Shown here piece after piece: positions 45,197 through 57,059 of a stretch of 64,000 bases of DNA. Origin of the DNA: Prunella strophiata. Its lineage: Eukaryota > Chordata > Aves > Passeriformes > Prunellidae. Each line of letters begins with the position of its first letter. The stretch's first letter is position 1. The notes under the pieces were generated by a model. That model saw only the letters and a program-made list of their open reading frames with translations, was not told the origin of the DNA and ran no database searches. Location: NCBI GenBank assembly GCA_036583965.1, contig JAZBQD010000014.1:49350626-49414625 (forward strand), read 5' to 3'. The position numbers were made by a program, and so were the translations under genes.

Positions 45197-47036
45197 AAGA
45201 ATGCTATGAAGATATGAATCCAAAAGATTGTGGAGATATCCAGTACCCCAATGACTGCAAAACAAAATAGATCACACAAATAAACACATGAAGAGTCTGA
45301 GCTAATGCAGTAAGTTCAGTCTTAATTATGTTGTTACATAAGCCTTGTGTACTTGACTTTCAGAAGAGAATAACATTCCTTTAAAGTAGCATAAGTTTCT
45401 TTGGTTTCAGATTCTGCACATTTAAAAAGTAGAGTTTAAAAAAATCTGTGATGCAGAATAACACTGGCACACCCATAATTTATTCAGGAGGTTTTGAAAG
45501 TGTTTAAGAACACAGGAAAAGATGTCATTAGGATTTCTTGTTTGTCTTAAGAAAGCCAAAAAGGAGTCCTGCCTCACTATGAATCTCTGCTGTATCTATT
45601 CCCTTATGCTAAAAGCCCTACAACCACTGCTCCTCCTTTATGTTCCTGTCCTGCTCTGCTTCAGCTGCTCACACCAGCAGTGTATTTTCCCTCTCAAGCT
45701 ATTCCTCGTGGTGCAAGCAGTCAGACCCTGCCCCCATTGTCATCTTTCCACACATCTGCTCTCCACCTTACATCCCAAGGAGCTGCTTGAGTTCCCCTCT
45801 CCAGTCAACACTGCTTGCAAGAAAACCTCTCAAACAACCTCTCCCTCTTATTCTTCATTCCGTGTTTCTTCCCTCTTGTTCTTTCAATAACAGTCATCAT
45901 GAAACAAACATGAAGCATGAAAACTGTTGGCCGGTATTTTGGCCTCAAATTTTGTTAAAAAATGCTAGAATGTTAGAAAACTCCCTATTATCATTGTACC
46001 AGAAACACGTATTTCTGCATGTAGCCATATAAATTTCATATTTAAAATCTATACTATGATAAATAAATTCTAAAATATTCAGAGTATTGGGACAAACCTA
46101 AATCACAAATCCAGAGAACAATTTAAAAACACCTGAATTCTGTCAGACAGTTACAAAAATGATGTGCCATGTTATGGATATAGTCTCTTTCTAGAGTCAG
46201 ATCATGACATATATATAAATAGCAAAGGGAAATAGAATATGCAGTATTTTTTTCTATGGTAAAATTTTAAATTTCAAAATACAGCCTCATGGGAAATACT
46301 ATTTGATACAAGGAATAAAATTTGAATTCAGTCTTATACTGGTTATTTTCCAGTTTTTGTAGATATTGACTTGGGATTCAAAAAGGGCACATGCATTTGC
46401 TTTTTGGTTTGTGGGGTTTTTTGTTTTTTGCTTTTTTTTTCATTTTTTGAGTCACATATGTTCATTTGGGTACATTTGTCTTCTAAAATGCAAAAGGTTT
46501 TGATACATCTGGCTACTCCAAAAAAGAGCATTCCTAAATGATAAAGAGTGCTAAAAGAAAAATGCTAAAATAAGTGTATCCTACAGAAATCTGTCCCAGT
46601 CATTGTGAAATACTGCCTTTCACAAATTCTCATTATTCAAAATATACTTAAATAAGGATTGATCAAATACTTAGTAGTTCATAGATCTATGTGGTCACCT
46701 GACTTCTAAAATTTGAATGAAATAGAGTTCTGTCCTTGCTACTAACAGAGGATTTCATTTGTGGAGTTGTGGATGAAAGTGGCTGCCTGAATCATCATGG
46801 ATGATGTGATATGAAATAGAGGAGGGAGAAACATCTGCCTAGAAATTTCTAAATCCAGAGTTTTATAATTAAGGTACAATAAGCTTGCAATAGGAAAATG
46901 TATTTTTTCTATATTGCATCAGTATTTTTTGGATAGACTGGGGCAGGAAGGGTCCCTATCAGTCATTTAATGGAATTGACAAAGTAATTTTTTTTTTTTC
47001 TTGGCTTCCTTAGTGCAGCATTCTCTTTTCTGTACT

Positions 47037-47105
47037 AATGGCATAGTGGTCTAGTGATCACTGAGAGAAGGATGATAGTGAAGTGTTCAGCTCTACATTT
47101 ACATA
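47037..47105 (+). repeat. Possible tRNA-derived SINE head
   Basis: TGGCATAGTGG (47039-47049) is a perfect RNA polymerase III A-box, and the longer GTGGTCTAGTG is shared with the D-arm region of tRNA-Glu and resembles the start of MIR. A weak B-box-like 'gtgttcagctct' follows at 47083-47094. The rest is unlike any intact tRNA: no cloverleaf can be drawn. I read it as a decayed SINE head, with chance as the alternative. Confidence 0.25.
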
Positions 47106-48537
47106 TGTTAAGAATTTTTATGGCCCAAATTTTTCTCAGTGATGTTTATTTCTAGGGAGAAGCTTCCTACTCAGTAGCTATTATGTAAATCTTTGTGGTT
47201 AATCATCACCTGACATTTTGGCTTGACTGATGGGCTGATGCCTTTGCTCAGCTGATGTCTGTAACTTGCCTTCTCAGTGTCACTGTGTTTGGACAACTTT
47301 TACCATGAACAAAGACACTGCAGGAAGCATGTACACACTGGAAGAGTATAAAACAGTTCTGTTTTGCTATTACGCACAACAGAAAATGTGGACCAAAAAA
47401 GAATACCAAGAAAAAAAGGGAATAATAACTAAAAAGGATAATAACTATTAATATGCTTACAATCCCCTGTAAATCTTGCAGCAAGTCTGTGTTGGCCAGA
47501 CAGCCTCCACTGGTAGTCCTCAGTGCTGCTGACATGCCATCTTTGTGCCTTCTCATGTCAGTGTTTTTGTCTTGCAAGTCACAGAGGTGCCAACGAACCC
47601 TGTCTCAGCAAACTCACCTCTGCCTGTCATTTTACCCTTCTTTTCTAGCTCAGTACTTTTTCACAGCTCTTTCTCACAACTTAGCATTTTTCTCAGAAGT
47701 TTGAGGCAAGATTATACAACCATGTTATGTCAAAAGCAGTCCTTGATGAGAGGAACCCTAGGAGAGAGGTTATGCAGCCAGTGACACTGGGAGATGGACA
47801 CTATTTACTGAGGAAAGCTTCTGTGAGTTTAAGTAGGAAGGATGAAGTGCTGTTCACCCTGGACATATAATAGTCACATTTATGTGAAATTAAAATGGCC
47901 AAAGCCTCACCTTGCAATGGCTAAATTTTAGAGTGAAGCTCCAAGGAAAGGGAGGAATGAAAGTAAAAGTATCTCTGAGCTTCCTCTCAAAACATTGCCC
48001 ATTGTGCACCATGTATTTCAGAACCCTCCATTTTTCTACAAATTCACCTCAAAGAATTTAACTATCACACATTTGAGCCTCCCCTTCCTAGAAGATTAGA
48101 AGACCATCTGCTCAGGTTTAGACAACACAGTAGTTAAAATGCTGGCATCCTTCCTGCTCTAGCACTTTCATGGCTGCTGCAATCAAAGGAGGCGAATAAG
48201 AGATAACACCTCCACGTGTGTGAGGTGAGGGAGGAATGCTGAACACCGACAACATGGTAATAAGTAGGAGAATGTGTAGATGGAGAAAGGAAAGACTTAT
48301 TTGCTGTAGCAAAACATCAAGTGAGAGGCAAATGAAAATAGTCTGTCCAAAAAGGAAAGAAAAGGAATTCAAATTCCATCAAGAAAATGAGAAAGTGGAA
48401 AAATTGAATAAGTCAAAAAGAAATGACTGAATGCTGTAACTGTGCCAAGGATTCCCCTGAGGGGGTCCAGAGGGATGAGAGATGTTTACCTAGAAAAACT
48501 GAAATGTCCAGAGAGATCACAGATTCTGCCTAGAAAT

Positions 48538-48565
48538 TAAATAAATAAATAAATAAATAAATAAA
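48538..48565 (+). repeat. (TAAA)7 microsatellite
   Basis: Seven perfect TAAA units, followed by A and a further imperfect TAATAAATAAA. Confidence 0.95.
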
Positions 48566-48949
48566 AAAAGTAATAAATAAAGTGTACTAATATAAAAATA
48601 TCTGTACTATATGGTCATTATCATGCCGGAAGAGTAGGTTTTTTACATACAGTATAATTCAAGATAAGTATAGATAGGCTGAGATATGTATGTAGAAGCA
48701 CATAGAGATAGGAATCAGAGATTTAAATCAGTGAATATACAGCAGGTAAAATTCACATCAGGCAGGCTGGATGCCATCTGTCACAGTTAGGTTTCCATGA
48801 GATGATTGGAAGTAGATGTCGACAGATTCCTGGTTAAAACTATCTATTTGAATATTCAAGAAAAAGTGTTTCTCTGCCATTATAATCACCATTTCAGTTT
48901 ACATTTTTGCATGTAGACAGTAGAAATACATCAGTATATCCTTAAGAAG

Positions 48950-49115
48950 CTTTGTGGCACAACAATAAAGGATTCTGCTTTATTCTTGATACTGATTTAT
49001 TAAGTTTCAAATCCTTCCTAAGGCAATTTCCTTTTTCTGAATAAAGAGTATGTTAATCTACCAGTCTCAAGCTCTGTTTCTTTCTCTGTGCACTAAACCT
49101 AATATTGAGGCTATC
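48950..49115 (+). repeat. Probable MIR SINE relic
   Basis: A B-box-like GTTTCAAATCC (49004-49014) lies about 55 bases after a possible head, and 'gttaatctaccagtctcaagctctgtttctttctctgtg' parallels the MIR core 'acttaacctctctgtgcctcagtttcctcatctgt'. The intervening sequence is degraded. The call is by eye. Confidence 0.38.
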
Positions 49116-50068
49116 ACTCTCCTTTAGTTCCAGGAGGAACAAAAATTTTTAAAAAGAGGACTTTTTTAGATAAACTCCTCAACCTTTATGCAGGAATATA
49201 TATAAGATAAATACTGGAAAGCACTTTAGGGGATTAATATCACAATGTTTTATTAAATTCATTAAACATTTAGACAAAATATTTTATTGTTCCTAGCTTT
49301 CTGTAGTCAAAAAATATAAATTCAAAATGACTGTGTTACTGTAATAGGATTCCTCTCCAGAAAAATCTTTCCCATGAGCAAACAGTTCTTTGATGGATCT
49401 ATGAATGAGGTGTTGTGGTGTGATACATTGATTAAATCATAAAATACTGCATTATTTTTGTGACAACTTTTGGTTTCATCCTATGCTGTGTATTTTAATA
49501 GGAACTACATACACAATTTCAAATAGAATAAAGCAAATCAAAATTAAGAAAAGGTTTTTTATGATGCCTATGTATTTTTACATTAAATATCAGCCAATTC
49601 ATAAGCCACACATGCTGCATTTTTTTTTTTTTTTGTTTCCTAACAACAACAACAAAAGTTACTAGAGCTTTTAGTTTACTCTTTTAGTTAAACAATATAT
49701 TACAGGATACTTTCTTCAATACAGTAAACTCAGAAGTCCCCACTGGTTTCAACTATTTTAAGACAGAAGCTGTGGATAGTTTGATTTAAAATTTCATGGT
49801 TTTATTTAAAAGGAAAAAAAACAATTCTACAAAGCATTACTACCAGGATAGCAGTGTATATTGAAAAAACTGTTCCATGTAACTTTTTGTGTCTTTTTAC
49901 TGTTAGACTGACACTGTTATTTATTCTGATAACCATAAATATACACTGATGCCTAAAGATGGCATATCTTACATATTCTGTCTGGCCACACAGTAATTTG
50001 GCTAATCTATTTGTATATGAGGGTATATTTTATATGTATATAATTATTTATACATTATGTATTCATCA
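49116..50068. other. AT-rich unique DNA
   Basis: Nothing is recognised apart from a T15 run at 49620-49634 and an ATA-rich segment near 50.03 kb. Confidence 0.55.
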
Positions 50069-50168
50069 GGTCTAGTGGGGGGTGTCCCCTGACCATGGCA
50101 GAAGGGTTGGGACAAGGTGATCTCTAAGGTCCCTTCCAAAGCTTAATGTTCTATGATTTTATGATTCT
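50069..50168 (+). mobile_element. CR1 LINE 3' tail fragment
   Basis: About 100 bases in the sense orientation: 'aggtctagtggggggtgtcccctgaccatggca', 'ggtgatctctaaggtcccttccaa', and the terminal 'ttctatgattttatgattct'. This is the classic CR1 3' UTR and octamer tail, extremely 5'-truncated. It is the only plus-strand CR1 in the window. Confidence 0.93.
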
Positions 50169-51061
50169 CTGTAAGCATAATACTTAGTGGTGTACTTGGA
50201 TGCCATGCTACAGTTGTAGGATGAACTTTCCAAAACCATGGAAAGTTCAAGGTCTCCCGCAGTTATAGCCCAAACTTTTTTTGGATCTAGCAAGCAAATT
50301 TTAAAGAAGCAAAAGCTGTGCTGTGTGTAATTGCTGAAATGACAGCTATAAGTCCAGTTTCATTCCTGTTTGGAGTGTAGTGTTGTGTTCAGAATAGAGG
50401 CTCAGTGTTCTCCATGAGTATTTGAATGATACCACTGTACTGGTATCAAGAATTTGTGGGCTCTTGCCTGTTTTGGAAGCTACAAAATGTAAAAATAATG
50501 ACCAAAATGTAAAAATAATGACTAAAATTAAAGAATTAAAGTATATATATATATATCATTTTTAAGTCTAAAATTTACCAACTAAATTCAGAGCAGCACA
50601 AAAATGCACAGAAATTACAGCATAGAAGGTGGTTCCTGTAATAGTACAATATTAAGAAGTGGGACTATAAGACAAAGGAGAACATTAGCACATCACAGTA
50701 TTCAGTAAATTCATAAAAGTAGAAATCAAGACACATCTAAGTGGAAGAAAATTAAAACTACATGTCTTGGTTGACTACAAGATAAACACAAATCAAATAG
50801 TCAACAATAAACATTATCTTTAATGGGAAGAATTTTAAAAGTAGCTTTACATTTCATCCCATATAGTAGTTTAGTACCCAGAAAGATAAATAACAGCTAT
50901 TAATAAGAAAAGAGTTTAAGCGAGTGATACACATGGAAGTTTTAGAGAACATATATACATTTTATTTTGTGTAGTCAAGTTCTTGCAATCTAGATAAGAT
51001 CTAGAAGATAAGTGCTGTAAAAAGAAAAAAGTAATTTTTAAAAATTTTCTAGTGGAACAGT
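50169..51061. other. AT-rich unique DNA
   Basis: No gene is recognised. It contains a perfect 20-bp tandem duplication (50483-50522) and a (TA)n stretch at 50543-50556. Confidence 0.55.
50483..50522 (+). repeat. Perfect 20-bp tandem duplication
   Basis: CAAAATGTAAAAATAATGAC occurs twice head to tail without a mismatch, which points to a recent slippage or duplication event. Confidence 0.95.
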
Positions 51062-51306
51062 CACAGAATCACAGAATCACTAGGGTTGGAAGAGACTTTC
51101 AAGATCATCGAGTCCAACCCATGCCCTCAACTAAACACCAACACCTCAACTAAACCATGGCACAGAGTGCCACATCCAATCCTTTTTGAAACACATCTAG
51201 GGATGGTGATTCTACCACCTCCCCAGGCAGACCATTCTAGTACTTTATCACTCTTTCTGTGAAAAACTTTTTCCTAATATCCAATCTATATTTCCCTTGG
51301 CACAGC

Positions 51307-51699
51307 TTAAAGACTGTGTCCTCTCGTTCTGTCAGTTGCTGCCTGGAAAAAGAGACCAACCCCCACCTGACTACAACCATATTTCAGGAAGTTGTAGAGA
51401 GCAGTAAGGTCACCCCTGAGTCTCCTTTTCTCCAGGCTAAACACTCCCAGCTCCCTCAGTTGCTCCTCACAGGGCTTGAGTTCCAAGCCCCTCACCAGCC
51501 TTGTTGCTCTCCTCTGGATGTGCTCAAGCCTCTCAATGTCCTTCCCAAAGTGGGGAGCCCAGAACTGGACACAGCACTCAAGGTGTGACCTCACCAGTGC
51601 TGAGTACAGGGGGAAGAATGACCTCCCTGCTCCTGCTGGCCACACTACTTCTGATACAGGGCAGGAATGCTCTTGGCCTTCTTGGCCCCCAGGGCACAC
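51307..51699 (-). pseudogene. CR1 ORF2 C-terminal remnant
   Basis: An open frame of about 130 codons, the C-terminal part of the CR1 reverse transcriptase protein. Typical landmarks are intact: [20 protein letters not shown], then [12 protein letters not shown], then [15 protein letters not shown], then TDRTRGHSL. It lies downstream of the palm-domain remnant but in another frame. No function is expected. Confidence 0.9.
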
Positions 51700-51740
51700 T
51701 GCTGGCTCACTGTTCAGCTGCTGTCACCAGCACCCCCAGG

Positions 51741-51989
51741 TCACTCTTCCACCTGAGCACTGTCCAGCCACACCGTCCCCAGCCTATAACACTGCAGGGG
51801 GTCATTGTGGCCAAAGTGCAGGACTTGGCACTTGGACTTATTAAATTTCATCTTATTGGACTCTGCCCATCCATCCAACAGTTCCAGGTCTCTCTGCAGA
51901 GCCCTCCTACCTTCCAACAGATCAACACTCACTCCCAGCTTAGTGTTGTCTGCAAATTTACTAATGGAAGACTCAATACCTTCATCCAT
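51741..51989 (-). pseudogene. CR1 reverse transcriptase palm remnant, FADN in place of FADD
   Basis: About 82 codons of the reverse transcriptase around catalytic motif C. The motif is FADNTKLG (codons over 51945-51956), where CR1 normally has FADDTKLG; the second of the paired metal-binding aspartates is lost. The change equals a C-to-T on the plus strand in a former CpG (gtcgtc to gttgtc), the usual methylation decay. Further landmarks are [15 protein letters not shown] and YRLG. It ends in a stop, then the frame changes. Confidence 0.88.
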
Positions 51990-52013
51990 GTTGTCAATAA
52001 AAATATTGAACTT

Positions 52014-52032
52014 TTAATGTTGACTTTTTAGT
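52014..52032. other. Junction between two CR1 copies
   Basis: A 19-base AT-rich spacer separates the 5'-truncated end of the CR1 at 51062-52013 from the 3' tail of the CR1 at 52033-52735. Both are on the minus strand. Confidence 0.7.
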
Positions 52033-52735
52033 AGAATCATAGGAAGGCTTGGCTCAGAGGGGACCTTAAAGATCAGTTAGTTCCTACTCCCCCCCACCAC
52101 CACCAGCATCATGGGCAGGGATGACTCTTACTAGACCAGGTTGCTCGGGACCCCATCCACTCTGGCCTTGAACCCTTCAATGGAGGGAGCAGCTACAACT
52201 CCTCTTCTTCTTGTCCAGATTTTCATTCAAAAAAACCTCCGAAGTCCTCTGCAGGGCTGCTCTCGATGAGTTCTGCTCCCAGTCTTTACTCATGTCTGGG
52301 ATTGACATGAGTACATCACTTGTCATCAGGTACTGGTAGGCCCTCTTCTCAAGTGTGTCCATGTTCCTCTGGAATGGTATTCCATCCTTCTGTCTGTCAA
52401 CTGCACCGCTCAGCTTCATGTCATCTGCAAACTTGCTGATGTTTCACTCAATCTCAATGTGACTGATAAAGATATTAAAGAGCACCATTCCCAAGAAAGA
52501 CCCCAAGGGACACCACTTATGAGTGACCTCCGTCTGGATATAGAGCCATTGGCCACAAATCATCCATCCAGCACATTCCTTATCCACTGAGTAGTCCATC
52601 CTTCAAATCCATGTTTCTCCAATCTGGAGATAAGGATGTCATGTGGAACCATGTTGAAGGCTGAACTCCAGGTAGATGGCATCAGTCAGTCTTACTTTGT
52701 TGGTTGACTTTCAATCACTTCACTTGGATTTTTCT
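52033..52735 (-). mobile_element. CR1 LINE with internal deletion, FADD retained
   Basis: The plus strand begins with a shortened antisense tail (tagaatcatagg) and 'gaggggaccttaaagatcagttagttcc'. At about 52200-52210 it jumps from the 3' UTR region to antisense ORF2, leaving out several hundred bases of the C-terminal coding sequence. It then runs to the reverse transcriptase core; the catalytic motif reads FADD (codons over 52420-52431). Downstream antisense landmarks are 'gacaccacttatgagtgacc', 'tccttatccactgagtagtcc' and 'ctccaggtagatggcatcagtc'. It belongs to a different CR1 subfamily from its neighbour, judged by the tail and core wording. Confidence 0.9.
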
Positions 52736-54016
52736 TCAGGGTTCTGGGAAAGTTAGAACAGAAAATGGTAGGTCAGACTGTCTCAACATTGGTTTCCAGC
52801 TGCAGTACATTAGCACTCTTTGCCAGGTGATTTCTTGAGGTGACATAAACATTAATGTTTATGCTGTGATGGAACCACTGTGTACTTTTGATTGTTTGGA
52901 TCATAAAACTGGTCATACATGTGAGCATGGAGAGGGTCATCCTCTGTTCCCTTCATTCTTTCTCCTCAGACTGAGTGAAATTAGTTTTGGGCTATTTCTT
53001 CACACTAAAGAAGATTCAAGCTTCTGTCATCTTTTTTAAATCTAAGAGTATATCAGATTGCTAGGATTTGGTGTGGAGATGTCAGTTGAAATATGAGTAG
53101 CATCTTGATGATGCACAGTTTTGCATCGTTCCATTATATTAAATGTTCTACTGACATCAGTCAGGACACTGATGAAAGAAAATTGCTTTTTCATGTCTGA
53201 AGGAGATGAAAAGTGAGAAGATAATGATGGCATGTGGGTATTTTGGCAGTCTTCCTTAGCTAGAACATTTGCCAGACTCTTGGACAATAAAAAAAAAAGA
53301 AAAAATATGCTTTCCTGCATTTTCAGGTGTTTTGAGAAAAACTAATGGAAACTTTCCCAAATAAAAAAGATAAAGTCTAAAGTTCTTCTTGTGAAATACC
53401 ATGCTCTTTTCATATCTTTTAGATGTGAAACTTAGTAGCATATCCCATGCTTTTGCTATCTTTATACAAGACTAGTTAAATATTTTTTTGTGGGTTAGCC
53501 TGAAGAGTTATTTGGTGAAGAACCCAGTGACAAATTGCTGTTGAGAGTATTAGACAGAAAAACTCCAAAATCCACATTTAGAATGATAATGTTGCTTTTA
53601 GTGACTAAAGAACCAAATCTCTCCTACTTGGAAAAAAAACTTTCTCATTTCTACAATTGCTCTCTCATATTTAATTTCTTGTTCCTTTCTGCGTTGCGGC
53701 ATAGAGACAGGTTCCACAGTTTAGGGAATTCTCTAATGTGTAAATAATTGTCTAATATAGTGGCTTTCTTTAAATCCATTTTAATAAAACAAACTTACAG
53801 GGAAATAATCTAAAAAAAAGTCAACCATAAACCCGGCAAAACATCATCTCCTTAAACTTCAACTACAATCAGGAAAACATTTGTTACATATAAACAAGTT
53901 CAATAGTTTTTAATTGCAAAATAGTATAATAAAGAACAGGCAAGAGGCTCTGAACTGTATGATGGTCTTGTTCTTCCACAGCAATTAGGATTCATGTGAG
54001 ATTTTTTTTTCCCTGT
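52736..54016. other. Unique DNA right of the CR1 pair
   Basis: Nothing is recognised beyond AT-rich sequence with an A/G-rich patch near 53.29 kb. Confidence 0.5.
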
Positions 54017-54042
54017 TGTCATGGTTTAACCCCAAACAGCAA
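54017..54042 (+). mobile_element. Start of an avian LTR, or a chance match
   Basis: TGTCATGGTTTAACCCCA is the known opening of a family of endogenous-retrovirus LTRs widespread in birds, and here it follows a T/C-rich tract. After about 20 bases the match is lost: the next bases form AATTCCAGGAATT instead of the family sequence. No 3' end, poly(A) signal position or target duplication can be placed. It may be a fragment of an LTR, possibly extending into the GC-richer 54.5-54.7 kb part, which has a TTATAAAACC motif downstream at 54.81 kb. Confidence 0.35.
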
Positions 54043-57000
54043 TTCCAGGAATTCATCAAAGGAATTGCCAACTGTGATTCAGTAAGATGTGTTTGTATGA
54101 AATGATCAGTGGAGTCTAGCTACTCCATTAGGACATGTCCATATGTATAGCAATGACCTAGGGAGGAGTCATTGTTAAATGTAGAAAGCCCACTGAAGAC
54201 ACTTACAGATAGAAATTGTATGAACAGTAATATTCTTTCTCCTGAACTATATCATGCGCTAGACAGTCCCATGATAATATCTGCTCTAAATTCATGCTAT
54301 TTCTTCAAACTAAAAACAAGCAAAAGTAAACTAAAAATACCTAGGCACCTCTAGACTCATAAGTGAAAAAGAAAATGGCCACATTCCTGGAGTACTGAAC
54401 CACACAACTCTGACCTAGTTCATTACTAGAAAAAAAATAGTTTAAGTCAAATCCTGACAAACTAAAGCCGTTAAGCAATTTTATCCTGCTTCATACTGCA
54501 GTTCAATTGTACCATAAAATCATAGCCACCACTTGCCAAGTCATTTCACCCTATCATAACGGCACAGCACGGGAGAACTGCAATTTCCAGCAATGGGCTG
54601 TCATCTGCTGCACTCCACCAGGCACACTCTGCTATACCATGTCCCTGGCTGGCTGCCAAGCTGCTTCAGCACTCCACAACACTCCATGTCCAGCTCATAA
54701 CTCAGCCTGCTAGTATCAGGACACCATAATGGACATCTTTGTGTAAAGAAGGATTTAGCACAGCTGTAACATGATGCAGTTGACACTCTCATTGTGATAC
54801 ATTACCTTATAAAACCAGGAACATCCAGAAGAGGAGAAATAGAATTGGCTGGTCAGATGACAGTGCAGCCCTACTGTTCTCCAAACCTCTGTATCATATA
54901 TTACGATATCAGATTTCAAACTGGGTTTTGGAAGCTGAAAAATGTAATACAACATTTCACATATATATAAACACCATAATATCCCTAGACCAAAGTCTGT
55001 CATGTCTTATAGCCGTGTAATACTATTGAATTTACTCTGTATGGTTAATGCCCAGCAGGTGTGCTAATTTTAGCAAAATGTTCTGTGTCAGATTATGCAG
55101 CCCTCCACAATGGCTACAATATCACACTGCATGGAGGAGACAAAATCCACGATGCACTGAGAAGTTTGTATGGCTTATAAATTCAGTCTGATGATCTAAT
55201 GAACTCAAAATAGGAGGCCCACCAGAAGGTAATCAAAACCCAACAAAACACATACTTTTTAATTCTGATACATGTGAAGAATGAAAATGGAGAGTTATCA
55301 GTTGAACAAAGCTGAAGACTACCTGAGTGAATTTATGGGCAATGTGGCTTAACTAAGCAATTGGCACCTAGACAACTAGATGAGGTTTTACAGCCTAATA
55401 TATCCAGAATCATCACTAGCAGATGAGCAGCTCCAGCCTCCCTTTGGCATGGGGCTGGGTTTTAAACTCTACTCAATCTATCACACTGGTTGACCTCTGA
55501 AAGACAGAACTAGGTTTTTATTTTTGTCATCAGTGGAGGAGAGTAGGATTTTCTACCTTTCTAAGAGTAAAAGAAAAAGAGCTGGAACCTCCATGAGGTA
55601 GGTTATTTCAAGGTGATGTCTGTGCTTCATACATACCATTGCTTCTGGGTATCCACAGATGGAAGTAGAGATAGGGAAGTAATCCTCCCAAAGGGCAGGA
55701 AAAGGTGAAAAATGTTATGGTGAATGCATTTCTGCAGAGAGTAAGAGGAACCTGGTGAAGGCTGTGATGTTCTTAGCTGGAAACAAAGATGAGGAACAAA
55801 TGGGGCATGCCTCTCTTCTTAAGGACTGTGCAGACATATATTTATTGTATCTTTTGAGAGCATGAGGCTCACTGGATTGAATGAATGTGAGAAAGAAGAC
55901 ATTCCCCTTAGGACCCTAAGGAATCTATACTTGGAGCAGACATGGCAGCCTCCTATCTTCTCACACATTAGGACAATTCTTACCTTTGTTTGACATTTGG
56001 TCTCCTAATGATCTTCAGCTGCTCCCAGTTCAGGGTGTGACTAAAAACTAGAATCTTATTTGGAATGGGCAGCAGCATATTCAAGTACCATCCCCATAGA
56101 TAGATATATATTATAAAGCTTAGAGAGCACTCAGGAGCCAGGTAGTCTATACAAAAGTAAAAAGCATTTTTATTAACTCAACAAGTCTTCATTTAAAGCA
56201 AATGAGTTTTGGCTCTGGGAAACCTCCAAATTATGATTCAAGGAGATATTGGAAAAGAATACTTAACTCAAAGTCTAGGCTTACATCCCATTGGTGAATC
56301 ATCTAAGAGAGTCTTTAATAGACAAAGAAGTTATGTTATAAAATTCTGTCCTTTAAGCATATACATTGAATTAGGGCACAAACTGGATGTCCTAGAATGC
56401 TAACAATATCTGTTGTAATATTGCACTCTTCTACTAACATAGGCCCTTCTAAATTTACAGTGTGACTATCATTTCTTGCCCAATCTGTCAATTTGTGAGG
56501 TTTTAGGGAAGTTTATCAATATCTGAATGAAGAAAACGTCCAACTAAAAATTCTAGATTGTATCTTAAAATAGTGATTTCTAAAAGTACCAAAATCACCT
56601 TTCTCCCTTCTGACTCTTCCCAATATTCTCTACATCTTTTAGATTTAGAAAGCATAATCTCCCCTTTCAAAATGCAAGTATGAATTTGTAGAAGTTTAGA
56701 CCCCATGCCTATTTCACATACAAACTGAAAGTTAGACTGAATGGTGTAATTATAGCTGTCTATGTACATTTGGTAAGCAGTTAAACATTAGGCTAAGACA
56801 AATGATGATCAGTGTTGAAATCTAAAGTAAATTAGGAAATAATCACCCACGAAATGTTTGGAGGTGATACATACTTAGCCAGATCCTGCAGTATATCTTG
56901 ATTGCAACAGTAAGAAAAAAAAAAATGTAAAAAAAGGTAATAAACTGTGTCTGTTTTGTTGTTGCTGCTGCTTACACTTTCAAACAGTATTTAAACAGCT

Positions 57001-57059
57001 AAAATAAGAAGACATTACATCCCCTCAATGGTCTGGGTAATTACTCTTCTTTATGTGGT
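54043..57059. other. Unique or unrecognised repeat-derived DNA
   Basis: No gene is recognised. Parts at 54.5-54.9 kb and 56.0-56.8 kb have the mixed composition of old LTR or internal retroviral sequence, and a minus-strand frame of 88 codons is open at 56503-56769, but no family motif (protease, reverse transcriptase, gag zinc knuckle) is visible. Confidence 0.4.

Larger units (their letters stand above)
45197..48949. other. Unique DNA; short possible MIR head at 47.04 kb
   Basis: The stretch 45580-45900 is C/T-rich and holds two overlapping plus-strand frames of 122 and 130 codons, neither resembling a protein I know. The rest is AT-rich. A T/G-rich low-complexity tract lies at 46399-46449. 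Confidence 0.5.
51062..52013 (-). mobile_element. CR1 LINE, 0.95 kb, 5'-truncated
   Basis: The plus strand starts with the antisense tail (tcacagaatcacagaatcact) and 'agggttggaagagactttcaagatcatcgagtccaaccc', then continues through antisense ORF2 to the catalytic core. It is the best preserved CR1 here. In coding terms two long minus-strand frames survive, 51741-51989 and 51307-51699, and they are in different frames, so at least one frameshift separates them. The catalytic motif is read as FADN instead of FADD. The 5' truncation is at about 52013, against the tail of the next CR1. Confidence 0.95.

Noticed and set aside
45522..46032. Overlapping 122- and 130-codon plus-strand frames
   Set aside because: The segment is C/T-rich, which removes stop codons; two overlapping frames are open and neither resembles a protein.
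47037..47105. Functional tRNA gene
   Set aside because: A-box is good but no acceptor stem, anticodon arm or proper T arm can be paired.
51501..52031. 176-codon plus-strand frame
   Set aside because: Antisense of a CR1 LINE; the coding sense is the minus strand.
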